Assembly (NCBI GenBank): GCA_937969125.1
Contig: CALBVA010000089.1
Span: 1-25,275 of the forward strand
From: an uncultured Verrucomicrobiales bacterium
Lineage (GTDB): Bacteria > Verrucomicrobiota > Verrucomicrobiia > Verrucomicrobiales > Akkermansiaceae
DNA length: 25,275 nucleotides
Direction: 5' to 3'
This document shows positions 14,883 to 21,767 of the stretch, one piece after another. Under the pieces are notes generated by a model that saw only the letters and a program-made list of their open reading frames with translations, ran no database searches and was not told the DNA's origin. Position 1 is the stretch's first letter; each line of letters starts with the position of its first letter. The position numbers and the translations under genes are program-made.

Positions 14883-15419
14883 ATGTCAAGAGTAGGACTC
14901 AAGCCCATCCCCGTTGTCGATAAGGTCACCCTTAAGTTCGACGGGAACAAAGTCACCGCAGAAGGACCAAAAGGAACGCTCTCCCTTGAGCTTCCCGAAG
15001 GACTCACCATCAAGCAGGACGAAAAGGAAATCACCGTCATGCGTGACAATGAACTCCGCCACGTCCGTGCCCTCCATGGCACCTTCCGCAGCCTCGTTAA
15101 CAACCTCATCGTCGGAGTCACCCAAGGTTTCGTTAAGGATCTCGAGATCCAGGGCGTCGGTCTCCGTGCCGCCGTCAAGGGAAAGACCCTCGACCTTGCC
15201 CTCGGTAAGTCGCACCCCATCCTTCACCCGATCCCGGAAGGCCTCACCGTCACCGTGACCGATAACACCAAAATCAAGGTGGAAGGAATCGATAAGCAAC
15301 TCGTCGGACAATTCTCCGCCGAAGTGCGCAGCTTTTACCCACCCGAGCCTTACAAGGGCAAAGGCGTCCGCTACGTTGGCGAATACGTCCGCCGTAAGGC
15401 CGGTAAGTCCGTTAAGTAA
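14883..15419 (+). CDS. rplF: 50S ribosomal protein L6
   Basis: L6 (178 residues, standard) supports the factor-binding region by the sarcin-ricin loop. MSRVGLKPIPVVDKVTLKF, the GTFRSLVNNLIVGVTQGF segment, the second repeat with GLRAAVKGKTLDLALGKSHP and the signature PEPYKGKGVRYVGEYVRRKA are present. Gaps are 24 bases to rpsH and 33 to rplR. Confidence 0.98.
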   Translation: MSRVGLKPIPVVDKVTLKFDGNKVTAEGPKGTLSLELPEGLTIKQDEKEITVMRDNELRHVRALHGTFRSLVNNLIVGVTQGFVKDLEIQGVGLRAAVKGKTLDLALGKSHPILHPIPEGLTVTVTDNTKIKVEGIDKQLVGQFSAEVRSFYPPEPYKGKGVRYVGEYVRRKAGKSVK

Positions 15420-15452
15420 ATCCTGACGAAAACCCAGAACTTCATACTCAAA

Positions 15453-15809
15453 ATGAGCACTCTCAATCGAAAGGAACTCCGCCGCAAGGTCCATCGCCGT
15501 ATCCGGAAAAAGCTTTCCGGCACTCCCGAGCGTCCACGCCTCGCTGTCCACTTCTCGAACAAAAACGTTTACGCCCAGGTCATCGACGACATTGCCGGCA
15601 AGACTCTTTGCTCCGCCTCCACCCTCGATTCATCCATCGAGCAGACTGGTGCCAGCAAGGCAACTGCGGAAGCTGTTGGTAAGCTGGTCGCCCAGCGCGC
15701 CGCTGATGCTAAAATCGAAACCGTGGTCTTCGACCGTGGTGGTCACTTCTTCACCGGCAAGGTCAAAGTCCTTGCTGACGCCGCCCGCGAAGGTGGTCTT
15801 AAATTCTAA
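15453..15809 (+). CDS. rplR: 50S ribosomal protein L18
   Basis: L18 (118 residues) binds 5S rRNA with L5. RRKVHRRIRKKLSGTPERPR, LAVHFSNKNVYAQVIDDIAG and the end VVFDRGGHFFTGKVKVLADA are typical, with the conserved AREGGLKF terminus. It is 18 bases from rpsE. The gene order rplF-rplR-rpsE is the standard one. Confidence 0.97.
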   Translation: MSTLNRKELRRKVHRRIRKKLSGTPERPRLAVHFSNKNVYAQVIDDIAGKTLCSASTLDSSIEQTGASKATAEAVGKLVAQRAADAKIETVVFDRGGHFFTGKVKVLADAAREGGLKF

Positions 15810-15827
15810 TCCTTGCTCCGAACTATA

Positions 15828-16580
15828 ATGGCAACTAACGAAGACTCCAAGCCTGCTGCCGACGCAGCAGCAAAGCCAGCGGAAGCAACGACCGCTGATA
15901 AGAAAACCGCTGACGCTCCCGCAGCAGCAGCTGGTGCTCCTACTCCCTCCAATGATAACCGTGGTGGCAACAACCGCGGCGGATATCAGGGTGGCGGACA
16001 AGGTGGCCCTGGCGGAAATAACCGCGGTGGTGGACAAGGTGGCGGCGGAGGCCGTGGCGGCTTTGGCGGCCGTCAGCGTGACCCCGCTCCAACCGATTCC
16101 GAAGGCAACGAACTCACCGAGAAGGTCGTATTTATCAACCGCTGTTCCAAGGTGGTGAAAGGTGGACGTCGATTCAGCTTCTCCGCTCTCGTCGTCTCCG
16201 GTAACGAAAAAGGATCCGTTGGCGTTGGATTTGGTAAGGCCAACGAGGTCGCCGAATGCATCAAGAAGGCTTCCGGGATCGCCAGCAAGAGTCTTGAAAA
16301 GGTCCAGCTGAATGGCCCCACCATCCCGCACGAAGTCTATGCAGAATTCGGCGGTGGAAAGGTCCTCCTCAAGCCCGCCTCTCCCGGAACCGGTGTCATC
16401 GCTGGTGGTGGAATGCGTGCGGTTTGCGAGGCAGTCGGCATCCACGACGTCCTTGCGAAATCCATCGGTTCGAATAACCATGCCAACGTGGTTAAGGCTA
16501 CCCTCAAGGCGCTTTCCATGCTCCGTAATAAGGACAGCATCTTAGCGCTTCGCGGCCTGAAAAAGGAGAAGGCCATCTAA
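15828..16580 (+). CDS. rpsE: 30S ribosomal protein S5 with long N-terminal low-complexity extension
   Basis: S5 helps form the mRNA entry site and affects decoding accuracy. The normal protein starts near residue 90: KVVFINRCSKVVKGGRRFSF, then GVGFGKANEVAECIKKA, then GTGVIAGGGMRAVCEAVGIH. The 250 residues exceed the usual 165-170 by an N-terminal tail. Its first part is rich in Ala, Lys and Thr, and its second part (about 44-84) in Gly, Arg, Asn and Gln with repeated NRGG and GGRGG units. The ATG at 15828 gives MATNEDSK; an in-frame TTG at 15813 is possible but adds nothing recognisable. rplO follows after a 73-base gap in which rpmD would normally lie. Confidence 0.96.
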   Translation: MATNEDSKPAADAAAKPAEATTADKKTADAPAAAAGAPTPSNDNRGGNNRGGYQGGGQGGPGGNNRGGGQGGGGGRGGFGGRQRDPAPTDSEGNELTEKVVFINRCSKVVKGGRRFSFSALVVSGNEKGSVGVGFGKANEVAECIKKASGIASKSLEKVQLNGPTIPHEVYAEFGGGKVLLKPASPGTGVIAGGGMRAVCEAVGIHDVLAKSIGSNNHANVVKATLKALSMLRNKDSILALRGLKKEKAI

Positions 16581-16593
16581 AATGGGCTTATGC

Positions 16594-16617
16594 GGGAGGG
16601 GACTTTGGTTTCCTTCC
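16594..16617 (+). other. ten-pair hairpin in the rpsE-rplO gap (rpmD position)
   Basis: Bases 16594-16603 pair without interruption with 16608-16617 (seven Watson-Crick and three G-U pairs) around a TTTG loop. TGACAATCCC follows, so there is no T-run and no intrinsic terminator. It fills the place where rpmD (L30) is usually found. It may be a processing, stability or regulator-binding element of the transcript. Confidence 0.45.
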
Positions 16618-16653
16618 TGACAATCCCAAAACCCATCACTGATAATCAACATC

Positions 16654-17097
16654 ATGAATTTGCACAATCTTAAGCCCAATCCCGGAGCGAAGCATCGTAA
16701 GAAGCGCCTCGGCTGTGGTGAAAGCTCCGGCCTTGGAAAGACTTCCGGTCGTGGTCACAAGGGCCAGAAGTCCCGCTCCGGCGGTGGCGTTCGTCCCGGC
16801 TTCGAAGGTGGCCAGATGCCTCTGGCACGCCGTCTTCCAAAGCGTGGCTTCAGCAACCTCCAATTCCGCGACACCATCCTCTCCGTTAATGTCCAGCAGC
16901 TCGAGTATTACTTCGAAGCTGGCGACGAGGTGAACGAGGCTACTCTTCGTGAGAAGGGCCTCGTCAAGGGACAGTGCGACGGGGTCAAGGTCCTCGGACA
17001 AGGCGATCTCACCAAGGCCCTCAAGGTCAAGGTCGACAAAGCCAGCGCTTCCGCAAAAGAGAAGATCGAGAAAGCCGGCGGTTCACTCGAACTGTAA
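16654..17097 (+). CDS. rplO: 50S ribosomal protein L15
   Basis: L15 (147 residues) is a late-assembly protein with a long extended N-terminus. The Gly/Lys/Arg-rich start (LHNLKPNPGAKHRKKRLGCG, then GLGKTSGRGHKGQKSRSG), FEGGQMPLARRLPKRGFSN and the C-terminal globular part around VKVLGQGDLTKALKVKVDKA are all present. It follows rpsE without an intervening rpmD. A lipoprotein gene starts 25 bases later, before secY. Confidence 0.97.
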   Translation: MNLHNLKPNPGAKHRKKRLGCGESSGLGKTSGRGHKGQKSRSGGGVRPGFEGGQMPLARRLPKRGFSNLQFRDTILSVNVQQLEYYFEAGDEVNEATLREKGLVKGQCDGVKVLGQGDLTKALKVKVDKASASAKEKIEKAGGSLEL

Positions 17098-17122
17098 TCG
17101 CCGGGTTTCTTTCACAAACCCT

Positions 17123-17590
17123 GTGAAGAACGCTTCTCACGCAATTTCCACGTTGAGCCCGGTCCGCCGGGTTGCAGCGTTTTTTGCGTTTTTGGGATTC
17201 CTGACTTTCTCTGCCAGCCTCACCGCTTGTGGAGAGGGAAAAGATTCCCGGGTGAAACTCATGGATGAGCAGGCTGAGGTCTTCTCTTCAATGACCACCC
17301 ATCTCAAATCCGTCATTGATGGCGGTGATCCCTCTAAAGCTGCAGAGGAAATCACCGCTCTCGCGGAAAAGCATAAGGATCTCAAACGCCGCCTTTCCGC
17401 TCTCAATAACTCCGAGGAAGATGACCTTGCCGCGATCCGGGATCACAAGGTTTTCGATGACGCTTCAAAGGAGTTCTTTGAGACCCTTCCAAAGCTCGCC
17501 GCTTCCGGGAAAATGACTCTCGCTATTGAAAAGGCACTCGCCGCTCTTCACGATGCCGCCCCGCTTACCGGGGAGGGGTCACCCCAATAA
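17123..17590 (+). CDS. small lipoprotein inserted between rplO and secY
   Basis: A 155-residue protein of unknown function (GTG start at 17123; a TTG at 17153 would give 145 residues and an even more compact signal peptide, MSPVRR plus hydrophobic core). The signal part runs through VAAFFAFLGFLTFSASLTAC. LTAC is a lipobox, so the mature protein begins at Cys and would be lipid-anchored in the envelope. The rest is polar and helical (DEQAEVFSSMTTHLKSVIDG, EITALAEKHKDLKRRLSALN, then a short helix near the end). No catalytic motif is visible. It is read in the same direction as its neighbours, 25 bases after rplO and 20 before secY, so it is almost certainly co-transcribed. The coding register and lipobox are observed; the role is unknown. 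Confidence 0.8.
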   Translation: MKNASHAISTLSPVRRVAAFFAFLGFLTFSASLTACGEGKDSRVKLMDEQAEVFSSMTTHLKSVIDGGDPSKAAEEITALAEKHKDLKRRLSALNNSEEDDLAAIRDHKVFDDASKEFFETLPKLAASGKMTLAIEKALAALHDAAPLTGEGSPQ

Positions 17591-17610
17591 TTTCCAGATA
17601 CTAATCCACC

Positions 17611-19131
17611 ATGATTTCCGCATTTACCAATACTTGGAGAATACCCGAACTCCGGGACCGCATCCTCTTTACCATGGCGATGATCGTCATCGTACGACTC
17701 GGTGTCGCCGTGCCTCTTCCTGGCGTCAACATGGATGTCATCAGTGCATATCTCGATATCCTCAAGAGGGATACCTCTGAAGAGGGAGCCGGTGGCGGCG
17801 TTGGTGCCATCCTGAATGTCTTCTCCGGTGGTGGTCTAGCTAGCATGGGTCTCTTTGCCCTCGGTATCATGCCTTACATCTCCGCATCGATCATGATGCA
17901 GCTCCTGAGCGCGGTCGTTCCCAAGCTCGCCCGCCTCAAAAAACAGGACGGAGGACAACAGAAGATCAATCAGTGGACCCGCTTCATTACCATCGCGATT
18001 GCGGCGGTGCAGGGCTTCTTCCTCGCCCGTTCCCTTGAAAACCCCCAGGGCAATCCGCTCCTCACTGGTATCGACAAGGCTCTCGCCGCGACCGGCCAGG
18101 ATCTCGTCCCCGCCTTCGCCGCAGGTAATGGCCCCGGTTTCGTGGCTCAGACTGTTCTCATTATTATCGCAGGCACTCTTTTCCTCATGTGGATCGGTGA
18201 CCAGATCACCGAGCGCGGAATTGGAAACGGGGTTTCCTTGATTATCTCAGTGAATATCATCTCGGCTCTGCCGGGTGTCATTGTCCAGCTCTGGACCACC
18301 TTTGTCGTCGACCGCGCCGGCAATCCCTTCAGCCCGCTGCTCATTGTTCTGCTGGTCGTCTTCTTCCTCTTCGTGGTCGCGGCCATCATTGCGATCACCC
18401 AGGGGCAGCGAAGGATTGCGGTCCAATACGCCCGCCGGGTCGCCGGTCGCCGTGAGATGTCCGGAGGCACCCAGTATCTCCCGCTGAAGGTGAACTACGC
18501 CGGTGTCATGCCTGTTATTTTTGCCACTGCCATTCTCCAGCTCCCAGCCCAGCTTCTCGGGCAGGTCTTCAGTAAGAGTGACTGGATCAGTAAGATGAAT
18601 GAGTTCCTTTCACCCAATGGAGTTTGGTTCTACGTCCTTTCTGGGGCGATGATCTTCTTCTTTAGTTTCTTCTGGGTTGCAACCATGTTCCAGCCTTCTG
18701 AGGTTGCCGAGAATTTGAAGCGCGGAGGTGGCTACGTCCCAGGGGTTCGTCCAGGAAAGCCCACGGCAGAGTTTCTCGACTACACCATGACCCGCCTGAC
18801 TTTTGCAGGGGCGTTCTTCCTCACTGGCATTTTCATGCTTCCTTACTTCGTAGCCATCGCGCTCGATCTCCCTGCGGGTGGTCTGGTCACCTCCTTCTTT
18901 GGTGGCACCAGCCTGCTGATTTTGGTCGGTGTGCTTTTGGATATGATGCGCCAGATCGAGACTCACCTCCTGCAGCGTCAGTACGATGGTTTCCTGCGGA
19001 AGGGTAAGATCAAGGGGCGTCAGCAACGGCAGATCTCCGGCGCACAGGCCAGCAGCAGCTCGGTCCTTTACCTCTGGGTGGTTTTGGCCCTCATTGCACT
19101 CACTGCTGTCATCGCGGTGGCCTTCCAGTAA
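17611..19131 (+). CDS. secY: preprotein translocase channel subunit SecY
   Basis: SecY is the membrane channel of the Sec translocon. The N-terminus RIPELRDRILFTMAMIVIVR and then GIMPYISASIMMQLL (TM2 region), the WIGDQITERGIGNGVSLI segment, the QGQRRIAVQYARRVAGRREM cytoplasmic loop, LKVNYAGVMPVIFA and the late LLQRQYDGFLRKGKIKGR are conserved. About ten hydrophobic helices are visible. At 506 residues it is longer than the usual 430-450. Extra residues lie in the first external loop (around EEGAGGGVGAILNV) and between TM3 and TM4 (around residues 140-170). It ends the spc part, 3 bases before adk. Confidence 0.97.
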   Translation: MISAFTNTWRIPELRDRILFTMAMIVIVRLGVAVPLPGVNMDVISAYLDILKRDTSEEGAGGGVGAILNVFSGGGLASMGLFALGIMPYISASIMMQLLSAVVPKLARLKKQDGGQQKINQWTRFITIAIAAVQGFFLARSLENPQGNPLLTGIDKALAATGQDLVPAFAAGNGPGFVAQTVLIIIAGTLFLMWIGDQITERGIGNGVSLIISVNIISALPGVIVQLWTTFVVDRAGNPFSPLLIVLLVVFFLFVVAAIIAITQGQRRIAVQYARRVAGRREMSGGTQYLPLKVNYAGVMPVIFATAILQLPAQLLGQVFSKSDWISKMNEFLSPNGVWFYVLSGAMIFFFSFFWVATMFQPSEVAENLKRGGGYVPGVRPGKPTAEFLDYTMTRLTFAGAFFLTGIFMLPYFVAIALDLPAGGLVTSFFGGTSLLILVGVLLDMMRQIETHLLQRQYDGFLRKGKIKGRQQRQISGAQASSSSVLYLWVVLALIALTAVIAVAFQ

Positions 19132-19134
19132 GAA

Positions 19135-19749
19135 ATGTCTCCGGCCTCCCGACTTGTCTTCCTTGGCCCGCCAGCCTCGGGTAAAGGCACACAGGGACGC
19201 CGCCTCGCTGACGATCGCGGTCTCAGCTACCTTTCGACGGGCGCGCTCTTACGGCGCGCCCTTCGCGATGATTCTGATCTCGGGAAACAAGCCCGGCCTT
19301 TTCTAGACCGTGGTGAATACGTCCCCGATGAGATCATGGTTCCCATGGTTCTCGAATGGGTGAAAGCACAGGACGGGGGATGGCTTCTCGATGGTTTCCC
19401 GCGCACGGTACCGCAGGCTGAGGCTCTCGATGCCGCTTTGCCGGAGGGGGAGCAGCCGCAGGCGATTGTCTTGCATGTTCCCGATGAGGAACTTCATCGG
19501 CGGGTGACCTCACGACTGGAATGCTCCCTGTGCCACCGCGTAGCCAAAAAGGAAGAGAAGGACATCTGCCCTGCTTGTGGAGGAGAATTAGAGCCCCGCG
19601 CAGATGATTCAGTGGAGAACTTCGGAAGCCGTCTTGCGGAGTATCGAAAGCTGGTGGTTCCGACCATTACCTACTACTGCGATCAATGGCGGGCGCGCAT
19701 TGTGAATGGTCTGGGGTCGCCGGATGAGGTTTATGCGCGGCTGAGTTAG
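19135..19749 (+). CDS. adk: adenylate kinase, zinc-type LID
   Basis: Adenylate kinase converts ATP and AMP to two ADP in the cytoplasm. The P-loop GPPASGKGT (about residues 10-18), DGFPRT and the LID domain are present. In the LID, four cysteines in two CxxC pairs (CSLC and CPAC) predict structural zinc, as in Gram-positive-type enzymes. The 204 residues are slightly short of the usual 210-220. The ATG follows the secY stop by three bases, which argues for translational coupling; the secY-adk pairing is common. In many bacteria map, infA and rpmJ would follow, but none is present here. Confidence 0.95.
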   Translation: MSPASRLVFLGPPASGKGTQGRRLADDRGLSYLSTGALLRRALRDDSDLGKQARPFLDRGEYVPDEIMVPMVLEWVKAQDGGWLLDGFPRTVPQAEALDAALPEGEQPQAIVLHVPDEELHRRVTSRLECSLCHRVAKKEEKDICPACGGELEPRADDSVENFGSRLAEYRKLVVPTITYYCDQWRARIVNGLGSPDEVYARLS

Positions 19750-19761
19750 AAGTTCACTCCC

Positions 19762-19890
19762 ATGCAGCTTTACCTGAAGCTTGCCGAGTCCACGATGCCG
19801 GTTGTCAGGAAATCATTGATTTACTCAATCCTCGCGTTGGAAAAATCGATACCCCTCTTTCGGGAATTCCTGCTGTCATTCTCTCAATGA
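19762..19890 (+). CDS. possible 42-residue small protein upstream of lipase gene
   Basis: ATG at 19762 opens a 42-codon frame whose TGA overlaps the ATG of the following lipase gene (ATGA). The peptide alternates hydrophobic and charged residues (MQLYLKLAESTMPVVRKS and so on, ending LLSFSQ) and could form an amphipathic helix. No Shine-Dalgarno is present, but that is normal here. The overlap is what one expects of coupled genes or of a leader peptide. It could equally be chance: the frame is short and I know no family. Confidence 0.3.
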   Translation: MQLYLKLAESTMPVVRKSLIYSILALEKSIPLFREFLLSFSQ

Positions 19891-20687
19891 GAACCCTCTA
19901 TTGGCTCCCGCTTTTCCTCACCTCCTGCGTGGCCCAGCATCCTCAAATTTCTTTGAAGACCATTCCCATCCACCAGAAGTTGAAAGTCTTCCACCCGCCA
20001 GTTCCCTGGAGCCGCCCGGTGGTGAAGAAGGCGGAAGGGGATCGTGTGGTCCTCCTACATGGACTCTGGCAGAGTAATCACGCGCTCGAAGGTCTCGCCG
20101 ATATTCTCAATCGCGAGGGCTATGAAACCGTCAATGTTCCTTACCGATCCTTTCGCGACACTCTTCCGGAAATTGCGGCTAAAGTGGCGGACATGATCGG
20201 CACTTCCGAGAAGCCGACCCACTTCGTTAGTCACTCCATGGGAGGCATTGTCATCCGCCAACTCGCCCATCAATCGCCGGAGCTTGTCACCGGTCGCATT
20301 GTCATGATCGCTCCGCCAAATCAGGGGAGTGAGATCATCGATTGGTTAGGGGACTGTCCCTTTGCACGGTGGGTTCTCGGGCGCGGCGGCATGAGCCTCT
20401 CGACCGAGAATGTCCGCACCTCCGTCCCCGACCTCCCGGCGGCCAATGAGACCGGCATCATCATGGGCACCCGCCCTGGCCACGCGCTCTTCCGGCACGT
20501 CCTGCCAGCGGAGAATGACGGTACCGTCAGCGTAGGTGGCGGTCGTCTCCCGGGCTTGACCGATTTTACCACCACGCCTGCCAGCCACCTTTTTATTCAC
20601 ACCAAGCCGGAGGTGATTGCGCAGGTTCGCACCTTTCTGAAGGAGGGGAAGTTCAAGCTCTTTGGAGACGGCCCAAGGGCTCTATGA
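19887..20687 (+). CDS. alpha/beta-hydrolase lipoprotein (lipase/esterase-like)
   Basis: A 266-residue hydrolase. The N-terminus has a lipobox (MRTLYWLPLFLTSC, Cys14), predicting lipid anchoring to a membrane. The alpha/beta-hydrolase fold is shown by VVLLHGLWQSN (oxyanion loop, residues 54-64), the nucleophile elbow SHSMGG (Ser117), Asp211 in ENDGTV and His234 in PASHLFIH. This would be a complete Ser-Asp-His triad. The first elbow residue is Ser rather than the usual Gly. Compared with triacylglycerol lipases it is a short esterase form without a large lid. The substrate is unknown. It lies 137 bases after adk and may share its transcript. Ser-hydrolase activity is well supported; true lipase action is inference. 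Confidence 0.9.
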   Translation: MRTLYWLPLFLTSCVAQHPQISLKTIPIHQKLKVFHPPVPWSRPVVKKAEGDRVVLLHGLWQSNHALEGLADILNREGYETVNVPYRSFRDTLPEIAAKVADMIGTSEKPTHFVSHSMGGIVIRQLAHQSPELVTGRIVMIAPPNQGSEIIDWLGDCPFARWVLGRGGMSLSTENVRTSVPDLPAANETGIIMGTRPGHALFRHVLPAENDGTVSVGGGRLPGLTDFTTTPASHLFIHTKPEVIAQVRTFLKEGKFKLFGDGPRAL

Positions 20688-20745
20688 CTGATGATAGAAT
20701 CTGGTCGCTTGAGAGGCGTGGGATCTCCGGCTATCGTTCGCTTCG

Positions 20746-21135
20746 ATGGCCAAAGCACCGAGCGAGATTGAGGAGGAGCCCCAGTATGATGTGGTACTGA
20801 AGATGGTTCTCTGGGGGGACTCCCGTGAGGCGGTAATGCATCGGCTGAAGGTGAACGGGGTCGAGGCATCGGTGGCGGAGCGCATTTACAAAGCGGCCCG
20901 CAAGGTGAGGCTGCAGACGATCCGCGAGGAAGCCGCACACGCTGTGAAGATGGGAGTGTTCTGGCTGGTGGTGGGTGTGGTTGGATTTTCCGTGTTGGAT
21001 TTGGGAGACCATCTGATGGGGAAGGCTCCGATCGGCCTTGCCGCGATGTCCTTCGGAGTGGCGGCGTGGAAGCTTTTTAACGGAATCAGCACCATGATCC
21101 TGGCGGACAAAAAGACCGGGCCGGTGAATGATTGA
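20746..21135 (+). CDS. small membrane protein of unknown function
   Basis: A 129-residue protein. Residues 1-65 are polar and helical (EPQYDVVLKMVLWGDSREAV, then VNGVEASVAERIYKAARK). Two hydrophobic segments follow at about 69-86 and 95-118. The N-terminal part with its pattern of a helix, D-S-R-E-x-V and A-E-R-I-Y resembles N-terminal regions of small uncharacterised membrane proteins, but I cannot name a family. It follows the lipase gene by 58 bases in the same direction. There is no Shine-Dalgarno and no signal peptide. Confidence 0.72.
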   Translation: MAKAPSEIEEEPQYDVVLKMVLWGDSREAVMHRLKVNGVEASVAERIYKAARKVRLQTIREEAAHAVKMGVFWLVVGVVGFSVLDLGDHLMGKAPIGLAAMSFGVAAWKLFNGISTMILADKKTGPVND

Positions 21136-21142
21136 GGGCAGA

Positions 21143-21268
21143 TCACTCGGTGGCCTCGCTGACGGTGAAGCGGTAGAACTCCTTATCATTCTCAGAGATA
21201 TCGATGATAAAGCCTTCCCGCCTGTGGTTTTCGTTTTTGACGACCCCCTTTTCAGTAAACTGCCGCAT
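21143..21268 (-). CDS. doubtful small ORF downstream of the cupin gene
   Basis: A 41-residue frame from ATG at 21268 (MRQFTEKGVVKNENHRREGF, then IIDISENDKEFYRF) ends 8 bases from the converging membrane-protein gene. The same frame stays open back to an ATG at 21358, which would overlap the cupin end by 35 bases. The composition is protein-like, but no family is recognised. It may be a small gene, the remnant of a larger one, or noise. The remaining non-coding part of this gap shows nothing else clear. Confidence 0.25.
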   Translation of the reverse strand: MRQFTEKGVVKNENHRREGFIIDISENDKEFYRFTVSEATE

Positions 21269-21323
21269 AGACCGGGTAATTTTCCTGCCGAAATTCCCGC
21301 AACCACCAGACCAAACCACCGTC

Positions 21324-21686
21324 TCAGCCCCTCTTTTCCCCGCAATCAAACCACTCATCCTCTGGGTCAAAAGTCGGAATCGGAATATTTACGATTTTCA
21401 AATCACCGATCGCACGATGACGGCAGTTCGGCTTGATCAAAATTGAGGTCAGTGGCTTCACCGGAATCCTCTCCCCATCTAATTCCATGAACCCTTCTCC
21501 TTCGAGAATGAGGTAAATTTCGGTCAATTTCTTATGATAATGTGTCTTGGCGGCTTTAGAAATATCCACCAAATGGATCGAAGCCACCGGATTATCCGGA
21601 TGCACAAAAGCTCGCTGCGAGCTTCCACACGGGCAATCATTCGCAGGCAGTTCATCTAGCTGGGAAACCTCATAATTTTTTGTCAT
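21324..21686 (-). CDS. single-domain cupin protein
   Basis: A 120-residue cupin. The metal site is read as H49 and H51 in KTHYHKKLTE, E56, and H90 in NCRHRAIG, around the strand YLILEGEGFMELDGE. A conserved-looking DCPCGSSQRAF segment near the start carries a Cys pair of unknown purpose. The C-terminal IPIPTFDPEDEWFD completes the fold. This type of small cupin is common in Planctomycetes and Verrucomicrobia; the substrate is not known. I chose the ATG at 21686 because it begins the conserved part. In-frame GTG (21734) and TTG (21752) codons upstream are possible, with an AGGAGG at 21741-21736 that suits neither well. It follows lacZ on the same strand and is probably co-transcribed. Confidence 0.88.
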   Translation of the reverse strand: MTKNYEVSQLDELPANDCPCGSSQRAFVHPDNPVASIHLVDISKAAKTHYHKKLTEIYLILEGEGFMELDGERIPVKPLTSILIKPNCRHRAIGDLKIVNIPIPTFDPEDEWFDCGEKRG

Positions 21687-21767
21687 ATGATCCCAAGGAG
21701 TTAGATCCAATTCTTTTATGTGACAAGGCCTCACACCTCCTGAAATCCTCAAATGAAACGCGCATTT

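Noticed and set aside
15630..16481. A 283-codon minus-strand frame opposite rplR/rpsE
   Set aside because: An antisense shadow of the Gly-rich rpsE tail and its neighbour; S5 and L18 are certain on the plus strand.
16581..16653. A hidden rpmD gene in the rpsE-rplO gap
   Set aside because: The gap of 73 bases is too short for a protein of about 60 residues, and no frame resembles L30.
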